Source of the DNA: a virus
DNA length: 26,229 nt
Strand: one strand, 5' to 3'
IMG/VR virus record: IMGVR_UViG_3300032293_000457
Coordinates: 1-26,229 of that record
Shown one piece after another: positions 19,569 to 26,229 of this stretch. Positions within the stretch are counted from its first letter, which is position 1; every line of letters begins with the position of its first letter. A program made the position numbers and the translations under genes. The notes under the pieces were generated by a model, which did no database searches, had not been told where the DNA came from, and was given only the letters and a program-made list of their open reading frames with translations.

Positions 19569-21921
19569 CTTCACAGAGGCGCAGCGGTTCCTTTCCCTAC
19601 TAGGCAAACCCCCCGGCACCATCAGGCTGCGTGCCTTCTACCATGCCAAGAACCCCAAGAAAGCAGGTGATGCAGGCCGTAAAGGTGGCCCATCACGGTC
19701 AGCGATCGAGCAATGGCAGTCCGATGGCCGCGGCGTTTATGTCGTCATCAACGACGGCGGCGACACTGATGCCACCATCACCGCCTGCCGTGCGTTCTTT
19801 GTTGAATGGGATGACCGCCCCCGTGAATGGCAGCTAACCGCATGGCAAGATCTCGGGCTGCCCGAGCCATCGATCCAAGTTGATACCGGCGGCAAGTCGA
19901 TACATACCTACTGGCTCCTGACTGATCTGATCACACCATCCCATTGGGCGATCGTCCAGCAGCGGTTGATTGATTTCTGCGATTCCGATCGCACCATCAA
20001 GAATCCATCTCGCGTCATGCGGTTGCCAGGTACTTACCACGCCAACGGCGCTGGTGAGCTCGGCGCCTTGTGCTCAGTCGTCACCGCATCAGGCATCCGC
20101 TACTCAATTGCCGACATCGAAGCCTGCCTGCCAGATGAAGAGCATTACCACCATCAGCAGCAGGCAGCGCGTCATACCGAACACGCGCCGCGCACCATCG
20201 ACGACATCCGCGATGCGCTTGATGCCATACCATCAGCCATCCCAAACCAAAAGCAATATCCGTTTTACCGCAACCTGCTGTGGAGCCTAATCAAGGTCGT
20301 CGGTGATCCAGATCAAGCCGTTGCAATGATGCAGCGGCATAGCCCGCTATTTGCCGAGGCGCCGCAGGTAGCACGCTCAGGTGGTGACCAAATCACCGAA
20401 GGAACCTTCTGGTATTGGGCGAAGCATCACGGTTGGCGGCCACCGCAACTGGCGCCGCGGCCTGCTGCTGTTGCTGTCAGTGGTGGTGTAGGCGTGGAGG
20501 TGGAAGCCCTCAACTGCCGGCTGGTCAGCAAGACCGATACCGAATGGCTTGACCTGACCCTGCGGCACCTGTTCAAATACCCAGCCGATCGCTGGATCGA
20601 AGTCGAAGGCGTGCTCCATCATTGGTGCGGCACGCATTACGAAGCACGCACCGACCAAGAACTTGCGCCATTAGTGGCCGCCTTCCTGTCGCAGTTATTT
20701 GTTGAAGACCAGCACGGCAACCGCTCCCATCCATGGCGCCGGCCTAGATACGTCGATGAAGCCCTCTCCTGGATACGCCGCAACCTATCGCCTGTTGACG
20801 TCAACCCTCGCAACGCCATCAACTGCCGCAATGGCATCGTCTCATGGGAATGGAGTGGCAGGGACATCCATACCAGATTCGAGCCGCACTCACCAGACCT
20901 GTTTTTTACCTATATCACAGAGTACGACTATGACCCTGAAGCAAATCCCGAACACATGTGGCGGCTGCTAGAGGCCGTAGACAGCACTGACCTTGACACG
21001 ATCCAACGCATCCTTGGTAGTGGTCTTGACCTTGCCCATTACCGCGCCACACGTGGTAGACCTCGCGCCGTTCTGATGATCGGTGAAGGCAGCAATGGTA
21101 AGGACACCATCCGTACCGCATTGCGCGATACACTCGGCGCCCGTAATTTTACGTCCTGTTCATTAGCAGACTTCCGCCAATACGATCAAGGCCGTAAGTT
21201 TCCTATCGCACCGTTGCGCGGTGCATCCGTTAACTGGTCGAGTGAAAATTCACAGTTTGTTCACATCGACAACCTGCAATCACTGAAGGCCGCCATATCA
21301 GGAGAAGAGTTATCTTACGAACTTAAAGGCGTGCAGGAGTCGCAATTTGTACCGTCCTCATTGTTTGTTTTTAACCTCAACAAAGACCCATCGCTATCGG
21401 GTGAACAGGTAGCAATCGAGACCCGTTTTCATGTATTTAAGTTTCGTAAAACCTTCCTGCCAAAACCTACAAAACCAACCCATCTTCAAGCTGACCCACG
21501 TTTAAAAGATGATCCTGATTTCATCCGGCGTTACATATGCCCTGCCTTCCTGAATTGGTTGCTGGAAGGTATGCAACTTGCCGTTGGTTACGGCATCGAC
21601 TACAGCACCGGCCATGCCGCCATGGATGCCGTACGCCGCTCCAGTTGCCACCTATGGGAGTTCTGTGATGCCGCTGAGCTGCAATGGGCTGGCGATGGTC
21701 ACAGCGTGCCGCTCAAGGCCGTATGGGAGCGGCTCCAGGGGTGGTACGAGGCCGAAGGCTATCTAGTGGATGGTCGTTGGGTGCTGTCCCCAGTCAATGA
21801 TCCACCGGTCAAGGCGGCTCGGTTGCTGGTCGGCAGGCTCCAATCCCTATGGCCTGAACTCACCGTTCAGATGGACCCGATCCTGCGCGTAAAGCGGCTC
21901 TCAGGGCTGTCCATGGCCTGA
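19555..21921 (+). CDS. Fused primase-helicase (RepB/AEP primase + D5/P4-type helicase)
   Basis: ATG 19555 gives 788 residues. The N-terminal ~210 residues carry archaeo-eukaryotic-type primase motifs: F-F-V-E84-W-D86-D87 (metal-binding), GGKSIH117TYW (s-x-H), and KNPSRVMRLPGTYH. A helical linker follows (residues ~215-300), then a D5_N-like part and a superfamily 3 helicase: Walker A G-E-G-S-N-G-K-D-T at 510-518, a Walker B/C segment (SSLFVFNLNKDPSLSG) and an arginine-finger region (AIETRFHVFKFRK). Such proteins both unwind the origin and lay down primers. The stop lies one base before the first of six iterons, which is the usual gene-then-origin order in plasmids and phages of this kind. A GTG at 19525 is an alternative start. 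Confidence 0.9.
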   Translation: MQSVDFTEAQRFLSLLGKPPGTIRLRAFYHAKNPKKAGDAGRKGGPSRSAIEQWQSDGRGVYVVINDGGDTDATITACRAFFVEWDDRPREWQLTAWQDLGLPEPSIQVDTGGKSIHTYWLLTDLITPSHWAIVQQRLIDFCDSDRTIKNPSRVMRLPGTYHANGAGELGALCSVVTASGIRYSIADIEACLPDEEHYHHQQQAARHTEHAPRTIDDIRDALDAIPSAIPNQKQYPFYRNLLWSLIKVVGDPDQAVAMMQRHSPLFAEAPQVARSGGDQITEGTFWYWAKHHGWRPPQLAPRPAAVAVSGGVGVEVEALNCRLVSKTDTEWLDLTLRHLFKYPADRWIEVEGVLHHWCGTHYEARTDQELAPLVAAFLSQLFVEDQHGNRSHPWRRPRYVDEALSWIRRNLSPVDVNPRNAINCRNGIVSWEWSGRDIHTRFEPHSPDLFFTYITEYDYDPEANPEHMWRLLEAVDSTDLDTIQRILGSGLDLAHYRATRGRPRAVLMIGEGSNGKDTIRTALRDTLGARNFTSCSLADFRQYDQGRKFPIAPLRGASVNWSSENSQFVHIDNLQSLKAAISGEELSYELKGVQESQFVPSSLFVFNLNKDPSLSGEQVAIETRFHVFKFRKTFLPKPTKPTHLQADPRLKDDPDFIRRYICPAFLNWLLEGMQLAVGYGIDYSTGHAAMDAVRRSSCHLWEFCDAAELQWAGDGHSVPLKAVWERLQGWYEAEGYLVDGRWVLSPVNDPPVKAARLLVGRLQSLWPELTVQMDPILRVKRLSGLSMA

Positions 21922-21922
21922 C

Positions 21923-21976
21923 CGAAGGCAAATCGAAGGCAAATCGAAGGCAAATGCAGCCAAATCGAAGGCAAAA
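21923..21976 (+). repeat. Four direct 11-bp iterons CGAAGGCAAAT/A
   Basis: Copies at 21923-21933, 21934-21944 and 21945-21955 are perfect and head to tail; a fourth (ending in A) is at 21966-21976, with a degenerate 10-base unit (GCAGCCAAAT) between. The 11-base spacing places each copy on the same face of the helix. The period is not a multiple of three and the array starts just after the primase stop, so it is not coding. Confidence 0.92.
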
Positions 21977-22005
21977 AACATCCCAAACCCCTTGCTATTA
22001 CTCAT

Positions 22006-22049
22006 TTTCTCTTTTTTCTCTCAAGTCAAGTCAAGTAAGAAAAGAGAAA
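22006..22049. other. 10-bp inverted repeat in the origin, with TCAAG x3 in the loop
   Basis: TTTCTCTTTT (22006-22015) and AAAAGAGAAA (22040-22049) are perfect inverted copies; the 24-base loop holds three tandem TCAAG units (22021-22035). The sequence is strand-biased, pyrimidine-rich on one side and purine-rich on the other, which suits strand opening. An outer 7-bp dyad (21988-21994 with 22056-22062) surrounds it. Confidence 0.75.
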
Positions 22050-22101
22050 CGGTATCAAGGGGATACATAATGCATATAAGGAAGAGTAGGGCATTTGGGT
22101 G

Positions 22102-22153
22102 TTTTGCCTTCGTTTGAGTCATACCAAGGGATCTGGGCTGCAATTTGCCTTCG
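22102..22153 (-). repeat. Two inverted iterons
   Basis: TTTTGCCTTCG at 22102-22112 is the exact reverse complement of the fourth left iteron, and ATTTGCCTTCG at 22143-22153 is the exact reverse complement of the first three. The six copies therefore flank the A+T-rich centre in opposite orientations. Confidence 0.9.
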
Positions 22154-22169
22154 GGGTAGATGTATTTGC

Positions 22170-22514
22170 ATGTTGGGACTCGATGAGATACACTGGTATG
22201 ACTGGCACGCATCCAAATTGGTTGAGATCAAAGTGAGACTGGAGAGACAGGATCTGGACCTGATCGACCGGCAGGCGGCAGCGGCAGGTACCAACCGCTC
22301 GGCATTGATCCGGCAGCGGGCAATTGTTGCGGATTATGAACAGGGGCTTTATGGGTTGACACCAACCGCATACCATGCCCTTGTCTCTGATGCCGCTGCC
22401 TTCATGGGTGGTGTTGTCCCGAGGCAGCATGTTGAGTTATTAACCGCGTATGTCATCACCAGACTTGATTCGCATCACAGCCAGGCAGTCGCCCGTCATC
22501 AACCGTCTTCATGA
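22170..22514 (+). CDS. RHH-domain protein next to the origin
   Basis: From ATG 22170 the frame gives 114 residues; the recognisable part starts at about residue 18: VEIKVRLERQDLDLIDRQAA, then GTNRSALIRQRAI, a ribbon-helix-helix fold (strand, helix, turn, helix), and a C-terminal helical domain (YHALVSDAAAFM, ELLTAYVITRLD). The start is uncertain: the frame extends to 22095 through both inverted iterons, and TTG 22218 or GTG 22233 would begin right at the RHH strand. RHH proteins bind repeated sites cooperatively, and CopG-type ones govern replication in plasmids. Adjacency to the iterons suggests an origin-binding or copy-control role, which is inference. Confidence 0.65.
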   Translation: MLGLDEIHWYDWHASKLVEIKVRLERQDLDLIDRQAAAAGTNRSALIRQRAIVADYEQGLYGLTPTAYHALVSDAAAFMGGVVPRQHVELLTAYVITRLDSHHSQAVARHQPSS

Positions 22515-22659
22515 CGCCATGACCTTGGCGCTGGCAACCGCTAACGCCATCCGTGATAACGCACAGGACGAAGGCATCCCCATTCCCGCCGAACTGGTCG
22601 CCAGCTTCGACGCCGATTACAGCGCCATCATCACCGCCCTAACCGAAGCCGCATCATGA
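22450..22659 (+). CDS. Hypothetical protein (69 residues)
   Basis: The frame starts MSSPDLIRITARQSPVINRL and continues as a helical protein (DAMTLALATANAIRDNAQDE, SFDADYSAIITALTEAAS). It overlaps the RHH gene by 65 bases in another frame and its stop overlaps the clamp ATG (ATGA). I do not recognise a family. The coupling to dnaN suggests it is expressed with the replication genes, perhaps as an accessory protein. Confidence 0.6.
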   Translation: MSSPDLIRITARQSPVINRLHDAMTLALATANAIRDNAQDEGIPIPAELVASFDADYSAIITALTEAAS

Positions 22660-23717
22660 AATTCATCACCGCTCAGTCCGATCTCAACCACGCGCTTAAG
22701 GTCGTCGGTCGCGCTGTATCCAATGGCAAGACCCATCCGATTCTTGCCAATGTCCTGATCGACGCCATGGCTGATGGCCATCTGCGCGTTTCAGCCTTCG
22801 ACCTAGAGCTCGGCATCTCAACCACAACTCTCGCGTCAGTTGAAACCGCAGGATCCATCGCCGTCCCATACCGCGTCCTATCTGAGATCGTTGGTCGCTT
22901 AGACAACGATGCCGCCTTGCTCTTGACCGCTGATGGCACTGCCGTCAGCCTGTCAAGCGCAACAGGCTCCTACCAGCTCGCTGGGCATGATGCAGACGAC
23001 TTCCCCGCCCTTCCGGTCGTCGATACCGCTGGAGCGGTCTCCGTGGCCCTTGTGGAGCCCATGCGTGCCGCTTTGGCTGCTGCATCCACCGACGAGGCCA
23101 AAGGCGTCATCTGCGGCCTGCACGTTGCCGTAGAAGCCGGCACCATGCGCATCGAGGCAACCGACGGTCATCGCATGGTCACCCGCACCCAGCCAGCCGA
23201 TGGTGCCATCGACATCATCCTGCCGACACGTAGCATCTCCGCTATCCAGCGTCTTGATGCTCCTACGGTCACGCTTGCCGCATCCAGCAGCCAGGCGATC
23301 ATCATTGCCGATGGCGTCACCATCACCTCACGTACCCTCGCAGGTGCGTACCCAGCCGTAGCAAAGCTGGTGCCTGACACCTTCAAGCACACCATCACCG
23401 CTGATCGCATCGCACTGATCGCAGCCCTAGAGCGTATTGCCATCATTAACTCCGATGTGGTAAGGCTTTGGGTCAAAAACAAAACCCTATCGATCGTCGC
23501 TTATTCAGAAGCCAGCAGCGGTGCTGAAAAACTTACGTGCTCCGGCTCATTCCCTGATGCTGGCTTCAATGTCCGTTACCTGGTCGATGGCCTCAAGCAT
23601 CTAGACGGCGCCAAGGTTCAAATCCAAGCCAACACGCCTACAACACCTGTCATCATGTCGCCAGTAGGTATCGACGGTCAGCTTTACCTTGTCATGCCCG
23701 TACAGGTTCGTGTATGA
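22656..23717 (+). CDS. dnaN: DNA polymerase III beta subunit (sliding clamp)
   Basis: All three clamp domains can be followed over 353 residues: MKFITAQSDLNHALKVVGRA with the T-H-P-I-L-A-N motif, FDLELGISTTTLASVETAGS, YQLAGHDADDFPALP closing domain 1, EATDGHRMVTR in domain 2, and the C-terminal YLVMPVQVR (M-P-x-x-x motif) that faces polymerase. The wording of domain 1 (T-H-P-I-L-A-N, D-L-x-L-G-I, I-V-x-R-L) is close to cyanobacterial DnaN, pointing to capture from a host. The ring tethers DNA polymerase III to the template. No phage DNA polymerase is seen in this window, so the clamp probably recruits the host's. It is coupled by ATGA overlaps on both sides. Confidence 0.95.
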   Translation: MKFITAQSDLNHALKVVGRAVSNGKTHPILANVLIDAMADGHLRVSAFDLELGISTTTLASVETAGSIAVPYRVLSEIVGRLDNDAALLLTADGTAVSLSSATGSYQLAGHDADDFPALPVVDTAGAVSVALVEPMRAALAAASTDEAKGVICGLHVAVEAGTMRIEATDGHRMVTRTQPADGAIDIILPTRSISAIQRLDAPTVTLAASSSQAIIIADGVTITSRTLAGAYPAVAKLVPDTFKHTITADRIALIAALERIAIINSDVVRLWVKNKTLSIVAYSEASSGAEKLTCSGSFPDAGFNVRYLVDGLKHLDGAKVQIQANTPTTPVIMSPVGIDGQLYLVMPVQVRV

Positions 23718-24070
23718 TTCCAACGGTCACAACCACATACATGGCACTCACAGGCTCTGAACTGCTCGCACAAGTCAAAATCCTTGGCGAAGTATCTGAA
23801 CCCGAACTGGCAGCAGCAACCGGGTACGTCACCGCAGAAGGCAAACCTAAAATTGCCGCACTGCGTTCTGGACTTCTTGAGGCCTATGGCCTTAAAGTCG
23901 TCAAAGCACCGAAATCTGGCCGTGCCCTCTCCTACGAAGGCACCATCCAGAAAAACGGTAACGCCATCCTGTCCGGTGGTTACACCAGTCAGCTTGGCCT
24001 AGCACCTGGCGATAAGTTCGCTGTTGAGGTCGATGCCGAGGAAGGCATCGTGGCAATCAGTAAACTCTGA
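23714..24070 (+). CDS. cyAbrB-family transcription regulator
   Basis: The protein starts LTGSELLAQVKILGEVSEPE, then ATGYVTAEGKPKIAALRSGL and a C-terminal strand-rich part YEGTIQKNGNAILSGGYTSQ, LGLAPGDKFAVEVD. This is the layout of cyAbrB, a DNA-binding family almost confined to cyanobacteria in which an N-terminal helical region precedes an AbrB-like swapped-hairpin domain (G-x-x-Y-x-x-x-L-G-L-x-P-G-D). Host cyAbrB proteins regulate nitrogen, carbon and redox genes. ATG 23714 overlaps the clamp stop; ATG 23741 is an alternative. It is the last gene before a terminator. It could control the phage's own operon or retune host genes. Confidence 0.85.
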   Translation: MIPTVTTTYMALTGSELLAQVKILGEVSEPELAAATGYVTAEGKPKIAALRSGLLEAYGLKVVKAPKSGRALSYEGTIQKNGNAILSGGYTSQLGLAPGDKFAVEVDAEEGIVAISKL

Positions 24071-24078
24071 TACCATCG

Positions 24079-24104
24079 GCCCCTGACATTTGTTGGGGGC
24101 TTTT
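24079..24104 (+). terminator. Intrinsic terminator after cyAbrB
   Basis: GCCCC (24079-24083) pairs with GGGGC (24096-24100) over a 12-base loop and is followed at once by TTTT (24101-24104). It lies nine bases after the cyAbrB stop and just before the terminase genes, so it would separate early replication transcripts from packaging transcripts. Confidence 0.7.
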
Positions 24105-24118
24105 GCTAGCATCTATTT

Positions 24119-24442
24119 ATGGCAGCACCCCGAGGCACCAAACAGGAAACGATTGAACGCGCAAATCAGCTTGCGCGGATCATCGCTAATGGTGGCCGTA
24201 GATCAGACTGCATTCAATATGCTTCGGAACACTGGGGGGTTGGTGCGCGTAGTTGCGATCAATACTTAGTTGTTGCGCGTGAAATGCTCAAAGCAGATTG
24301 GGACTTAGAACGCCCGCAAATGGTGGCTGATTTGCTTAGTCAATGTGCAACGCTACAGCAAGAAGCTAGAGCCGCTGGCCAGTTGCATATTGCATTGGGT
24401 GCGATCAATACTGCTGCAAAGCTAGCGCAGATTTGTTCGTGA
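24119..24442 (+). CDS. terS: Terminase small subunit
   Basis: The 107-residue protein is helical: an N-terminal helix-turn-helix (TIERANQLARIIANGGRRSD, then EHWGVGARSCDQYLVVAR) typical of DNA-recognising small terminases, and a C-terminal oligomerising helix (LLSQCATLQQEARAAGQLHI). It binds the packaging site on concatemeric DNA and hands it to the large subunit. Position directly before terL with a GTGA overlap supports the call; sequence alone is weak, as usual for this family. The packaging site often lies within or near this gene. The terminator just upstream means it likely has a separate promoter, which I cannot identify. Confidence 0.8.
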   Translation: MAAPRGTKQETIERANQLARIIANGGRRSDCIQYASEHWGVGARSCDQYLVVAREMLKADWDLERPQMVADLLSQCATLQQEARAAGQLHIALGAINTAAKLAQICS

Positions 24443-25788
24443 GTATTCTTGCTACTGCAAGGGCAGGCAATGTATTACAGCAGTTTGGCCACAGTGATGA
24501 AAGCATCGACGTAAGTAGCCTGTTGGCACGTATCCGCGAGGATTTGCATCCTGGCCAGCTTGCTTTCGTTGATGACCAAACATCAAGCATACTTGGCGTT
24601 AGTGCTGGTTATGGCGCAGGTAAAACACGCGCCTTATGCGCTAAGGCCGTCCATCTTGCTGCTGTTAATCAGGGGTTTATTGGCGTTGTAATGGAGCCTA
24701 CAGGCCCATTGATTCGTGATATTTGGCAAAGCGACTTTGATGATTTCCTAGAAGCATACGACATACCATATACGTTTAGGGCATCGCCATTACCTGAATA
24801 CATGCTGCATCTGCCTGGCGGTGATACTAAGATCCTTTGCCGCAGCTTTGAGAATTGGCAGAGGATTATTGGCATCAATGCTGCATGGATACTTACTGAT
24901 GAAATAGACACCGTTGCGCCTGCAATTGCAAACAAAGCATTTCCAAAGATCCTTGGTCGTTTACGTGCCGGTAACATACGCCAGTTTGCTGCTGCATCAA
25001 CACCAGAAGGTTTTAGGTGGATGTGGCAAACATTTGCCAGTGAAGATGGCAAAGGCCGCAATGATCGGCGGCTTATCAGGATGCGCACGCAAGATAATCC
25101 ATACCTGCCGGCAGACTTCATCGAACGCCTTGAAGCAAACTATGACCCGCAACTACTCAAGGCATATCTTGATGGTGAATTTGTCAACCTCACCACAGGC
25201 CAAGTATATGATCGCTTCGATCGCGCAAAGCATGTAACTGCAATCGAGGCGCCATCATATCGTGAACCGCTCCGTATCGGCGTTGACTTTAACGTAGGCA
25301 ATATGTCTGCCGTGATCGCTTACCGTAATGGCAAGACGCTACATGTATTTGATGAGATCAGCGGTGCGCATGATACTGATGCCTTAGCTCAAACGATCAA
25401 GGCACGTTACCCCGACCATCGTATTTACATGTACCCAGACGCAAGCGGCGGCAATCGTAGTACCAACGCAAGCCAAACCGATATTGCAATCCTAGAGTCC
25501 TACGGCATGTCGAACCAATCACCACGCGCTAACCCGCCCGTGCGTGATCGTGTGGCAGCAATGCAAGCATTGATGGAAAATGGTAAAGGTGAGATCCGTC
25601 TACACATTGACCACAGTTGCCGTAAGTTGATCGAATGCCTGGAGCTTCAAAGCTACAGCGAACGCGGTGAACCCGATAAAGATGGCGGTTATGACCACAT
25701 GAACGACGCTATCGGATACTTGGTATGGCGTGAGTTCAACCCGCTGCACGCTGGGGCTGGACGGGGCACTGGCGTTAGGGTATACTGA
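24439..25788 (+). CDS. terL: Terminase large subunit (ATPase/nuclease)
   Basis: GTG 24439 overlaps the small-subunit stop (GTGA) and gives 449 residues. The ATPase part has the Walker A-like S-A-G-Y-G-A-G-K-T (about residues 55-63) and Walker B AWILTDEID. The nuclease part has the RNase H-like acidic residues in IGVDFNVGNMSAV, MYPDASG and GGYDHMNDAIGYLV. This enzyme pumps DNA into the capsid and makes the cuts at each end. Length and domain order are usual. Whether it packs by headful or cohesive ends cannot be told from the sequence. It is followed with a TGATG overlap by a small acidic protein and the portal gene. Confidence 0.95.
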   Translation: MSILATARAGNVLQQFGHSDESIDVSSLLARIREDLHPGQLAFVDDQTSSILGVSAGYGAGKTRALCAKAVHLAAVNQGFIGVVMEPTGPLIRDIWQSDFDDFLEAYDIPYTFRASPLPEYMLHLPGGDTKILCRSFENWQRIIGINAAWILTDEIDTVAPAIANKAFPKILGRLRAGNIRQFAAASTPEGFRWMWQTFASEDGKGRNDRRLIRMRTQDNPYLPADFIERLEANYDPQLLKAYLDGEFVNLTTGQVYDRFDRAKHVTAIEAPSYREPLRIGVDFNVGNMSAVIAYRNGKTLHVFDEISGAHDTDALAQTIKARYPDHRIYMYPDASGGNRSTNASQTDIAILESYGMSNQSPRANPPVRDRVAAMQALMENGKGEIRLHIDHSCRKLIECLELQSYSERGEPDKDGGYDHMNDAIGYLVWREFNPLHAGAGRGTGVRVY

Positions 25789-25958
25789 TGCCGTCTACAT
25801 CCAAACCCATGGAAGACTTCCTGACTGCACTTGATGATCTGATCGGTAGCCTTGAAGATGTTACCGCCATTGAGGTTCTTGGTGCCCTGGAGCTGGTAAA
25901 GCAGCGCCTGGCCTTTGATATGCTGGCTGACGAAGAAGAGGAAGAGGATGCAGAATGA
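25788..25958 (+). CDS. Small acidic protein (56 residues) between terminase and portal
   Basis: ATG 25788 overlaps the terL stop (TGATG). The protein MPSTSKPMEDFLTALDDLIG continues as a helix (LEDVTAIEVLGALELVKQRL) and ends with a strongly acidic tail (DEEEEEDAE). No motif is recognised. Small acidic helical proteins between terminase and portal genes occur in several phages; a packaging or portal accessory role is only a guess. The internal ATG at codon 8 is an alternative start. Confidence 0.65.
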   Translation: MPSTSKPMEDFLTALDDLIGSLEDVTAIEVLGALELVKQRLAFDMLADEEEEEDAE

Positions 25959-25988
25959 CCCTAAAGTAAAGACACTGATTAACCGCTG

Positions 25989-26229
25989 ATGTATAGCACC
26001 CCAGCCGCCTACGATCGCAAAGTCACCGAACGGCGCGTTGCGCAGGTTGGGGATCCTAATTCCGCGTGGTATGCGCAGGAGCCGCATTGGATCCTGATTG
26101 AGGATCTACTGCAAGGCACTTATGGTATGCGGCGGAAGCATCGCCGCTACCTGCCGCAGGAGCCACGCGAGCTGGACGAAAGCTACGATAACCGCTTAGC
26201 GCGTAGTGTTGTGCCACCTTATTACCAGC
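25989..26229 (+). CDS. Portal protein, DUF4055-type (5' part, runs off the window)
   Basis: ATG 25989 opens MYSTPAAYDRKVTERRVAQV, then WILIEDLLQGTYGMRRKHRR and YLPQEPRELDESYDNRLARS, continuing to the window edge. The pattern D-L-L-x-G-T-x-x-M-R ... Y-L-P-x-E-P ... Y-x-x-R-L-x-R-S-V matches the start of DUF4055 proteins, which act as portals in several siphophages. The portal is the dodecameric ring through which DNA enters the head. Position right after terL supports this. About 80 residues are visible of an expected 400 or more. Confidence 0.8.
   Translation, partial: MYSTPAAYDRKVTERRVAQVGDPNSAWYAQEPHWILIEDLLQGTYGMRRKHRRYLPQEPRELDESYDNRLARSVVPPYYQ

Larger units (their letters stand above)
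21923..22153. other. Candidate replication origin
   Basis: This stretch has no convincing gene and contains the typical parts of an iteron origin: four direct 11-bp iterons on the left, two inverted copies on the right (22102-22112, 22143-22153), and between them an A+T-rich segment with nested inverted repeats and a TCAAG triplet repeat. CCCCTTG at 21988-21994 pairs with CAAGGGG at 22056-22062, and TTTCTCTTTT at 22006-22015 with AAAAGAGAAA at 22040-22049. The primase-helicase gene ends at its left edge. The initiator could be that protein or the RHH protein on the right. Confidence 0.72.

Noticed and set aside
21923-21976. Short CRISPR-like array
   Set aside because: Units are only 11 bp, directly abutting with no spacers, and inverted copies occur on the other side; there are no cas genes.
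22119-22430. Leftward frames opposite the RHH gene (also 22055-22294 and 22021-22212)
   Set aside because: They run through the iterons and the origin and have no recognisable domain; nothing else on that strand is coding here.
24090-24119. A promoter with TTGTTG and TAGCAT ahead of the terminase genes
   Set aside because: The boxes are only 11 bases apart and overlap the terminator hairpin, so they cannot work as a normal -35/-10 pair.
1-26229. tRNA genes, integrase/attachment site, photosynthesis genes, insertion sequences
   Set aside because: I looked for cloverleaf-like sequences, tyrosine or serine recombinase motifs, psbA-like sequence and terminal inverted repeats with transposase and saw none; absence by eye is not proof.

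Overview
This window is part of a double-stranded DNA tailed phage (or prophage) genome with a lambda-like, siphovirus-type tail module. The likely host is a cyanobacterium of the Synechococcus/Cyanobium kind. Evidence for the host: the sliding clamp (22656-23717) reads like cyanobacterial DnaN, the 118-residue protein at 23714-24070 has the architecture of cyAbrB (a regulator family characteristic of cyanobacteria), the sigma factor at 8739-9623 resembles cyanobacterial group 1/2 sigma-70 proteins, and at least three GCGATCGC (HIP1) octamers are present where about 0.4 would be expected by chance. There is no integrase, no photosystem gene, no tRNA and no CRISPR that I can see, so lifestyle cannot be settled. 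The portal-like gene runs off the right edge and the tail-tip genes start at the left edge. If the genome is circular or permuted, the missing capsid and tail-tube genes would lie outside, between the two edges.

Layout. (1) 1-5859, rightward: end of a probable tail gene, tail assembly protein I, tail tip protein J with a poly-glycine N-terminus, a tail fibre with a self-cleaving S74 chaperone domain, and a small conserved protein. (2) 6026-8765, rightward: a metallophosphoesterase, a membrane/coiled-coil protein, a 47-residue holin-like protein, a C39-like cysteine peptidase (together a plausible lysis cassette), a small unknown and an HNH nuclease. (3) 19334 down to 8739, leftward: a long, tightly packed early operon. 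In order of transcription it holds an SNF2-like helicase, a beta-class DNA methyltransferase, a DEAH helicase with zinc ribbon, a cytosine-methyltransferase-like gene split by a C8 run, a VRR-NUC nuclease, several very small proteins, a RecE-like exonuclease, a Bet/RecT annealase, SSB, zinc-ribbon and RlpA-like proteins, DUF3310, dCTP deaminase and finally the sigma factor. (4) 19425-24070, rightward: a ribbon-helix-helix (RHH) protein, an archaeo-eukaryotic-type primase fused to a D5/P4-type helicase, a non-coding block with six 11-bp iterons that looks like the replication origin, a second RHH protein, a small unknown, the sliding clamp and cyAbrB, closed by a hairpin-plus-U terminator. (5) 24119-26229, rightward: terminase small and large subunits, a small acidic protein and the start of a DUF4055-type portal protein.

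How it works together (inference). Divergent promoters near 19377-19406, overlapped by a perfect dyad that the adjacent RHH protein could bind, would drive the leftward nucleotide/recombination/methylation operon and the rightward replication operon. The primase-helicase and the phage's own clamp would act at the iteron origin. The sigma factor, last in the leftward operon, is placed to appear late and could switch RNA polymerase to packaging, structural and lysis genes, while cyAbrB could retune host transcription. ATGA, GTGA or TAATG overlaps at many junctions indicate widespread translational coupling.
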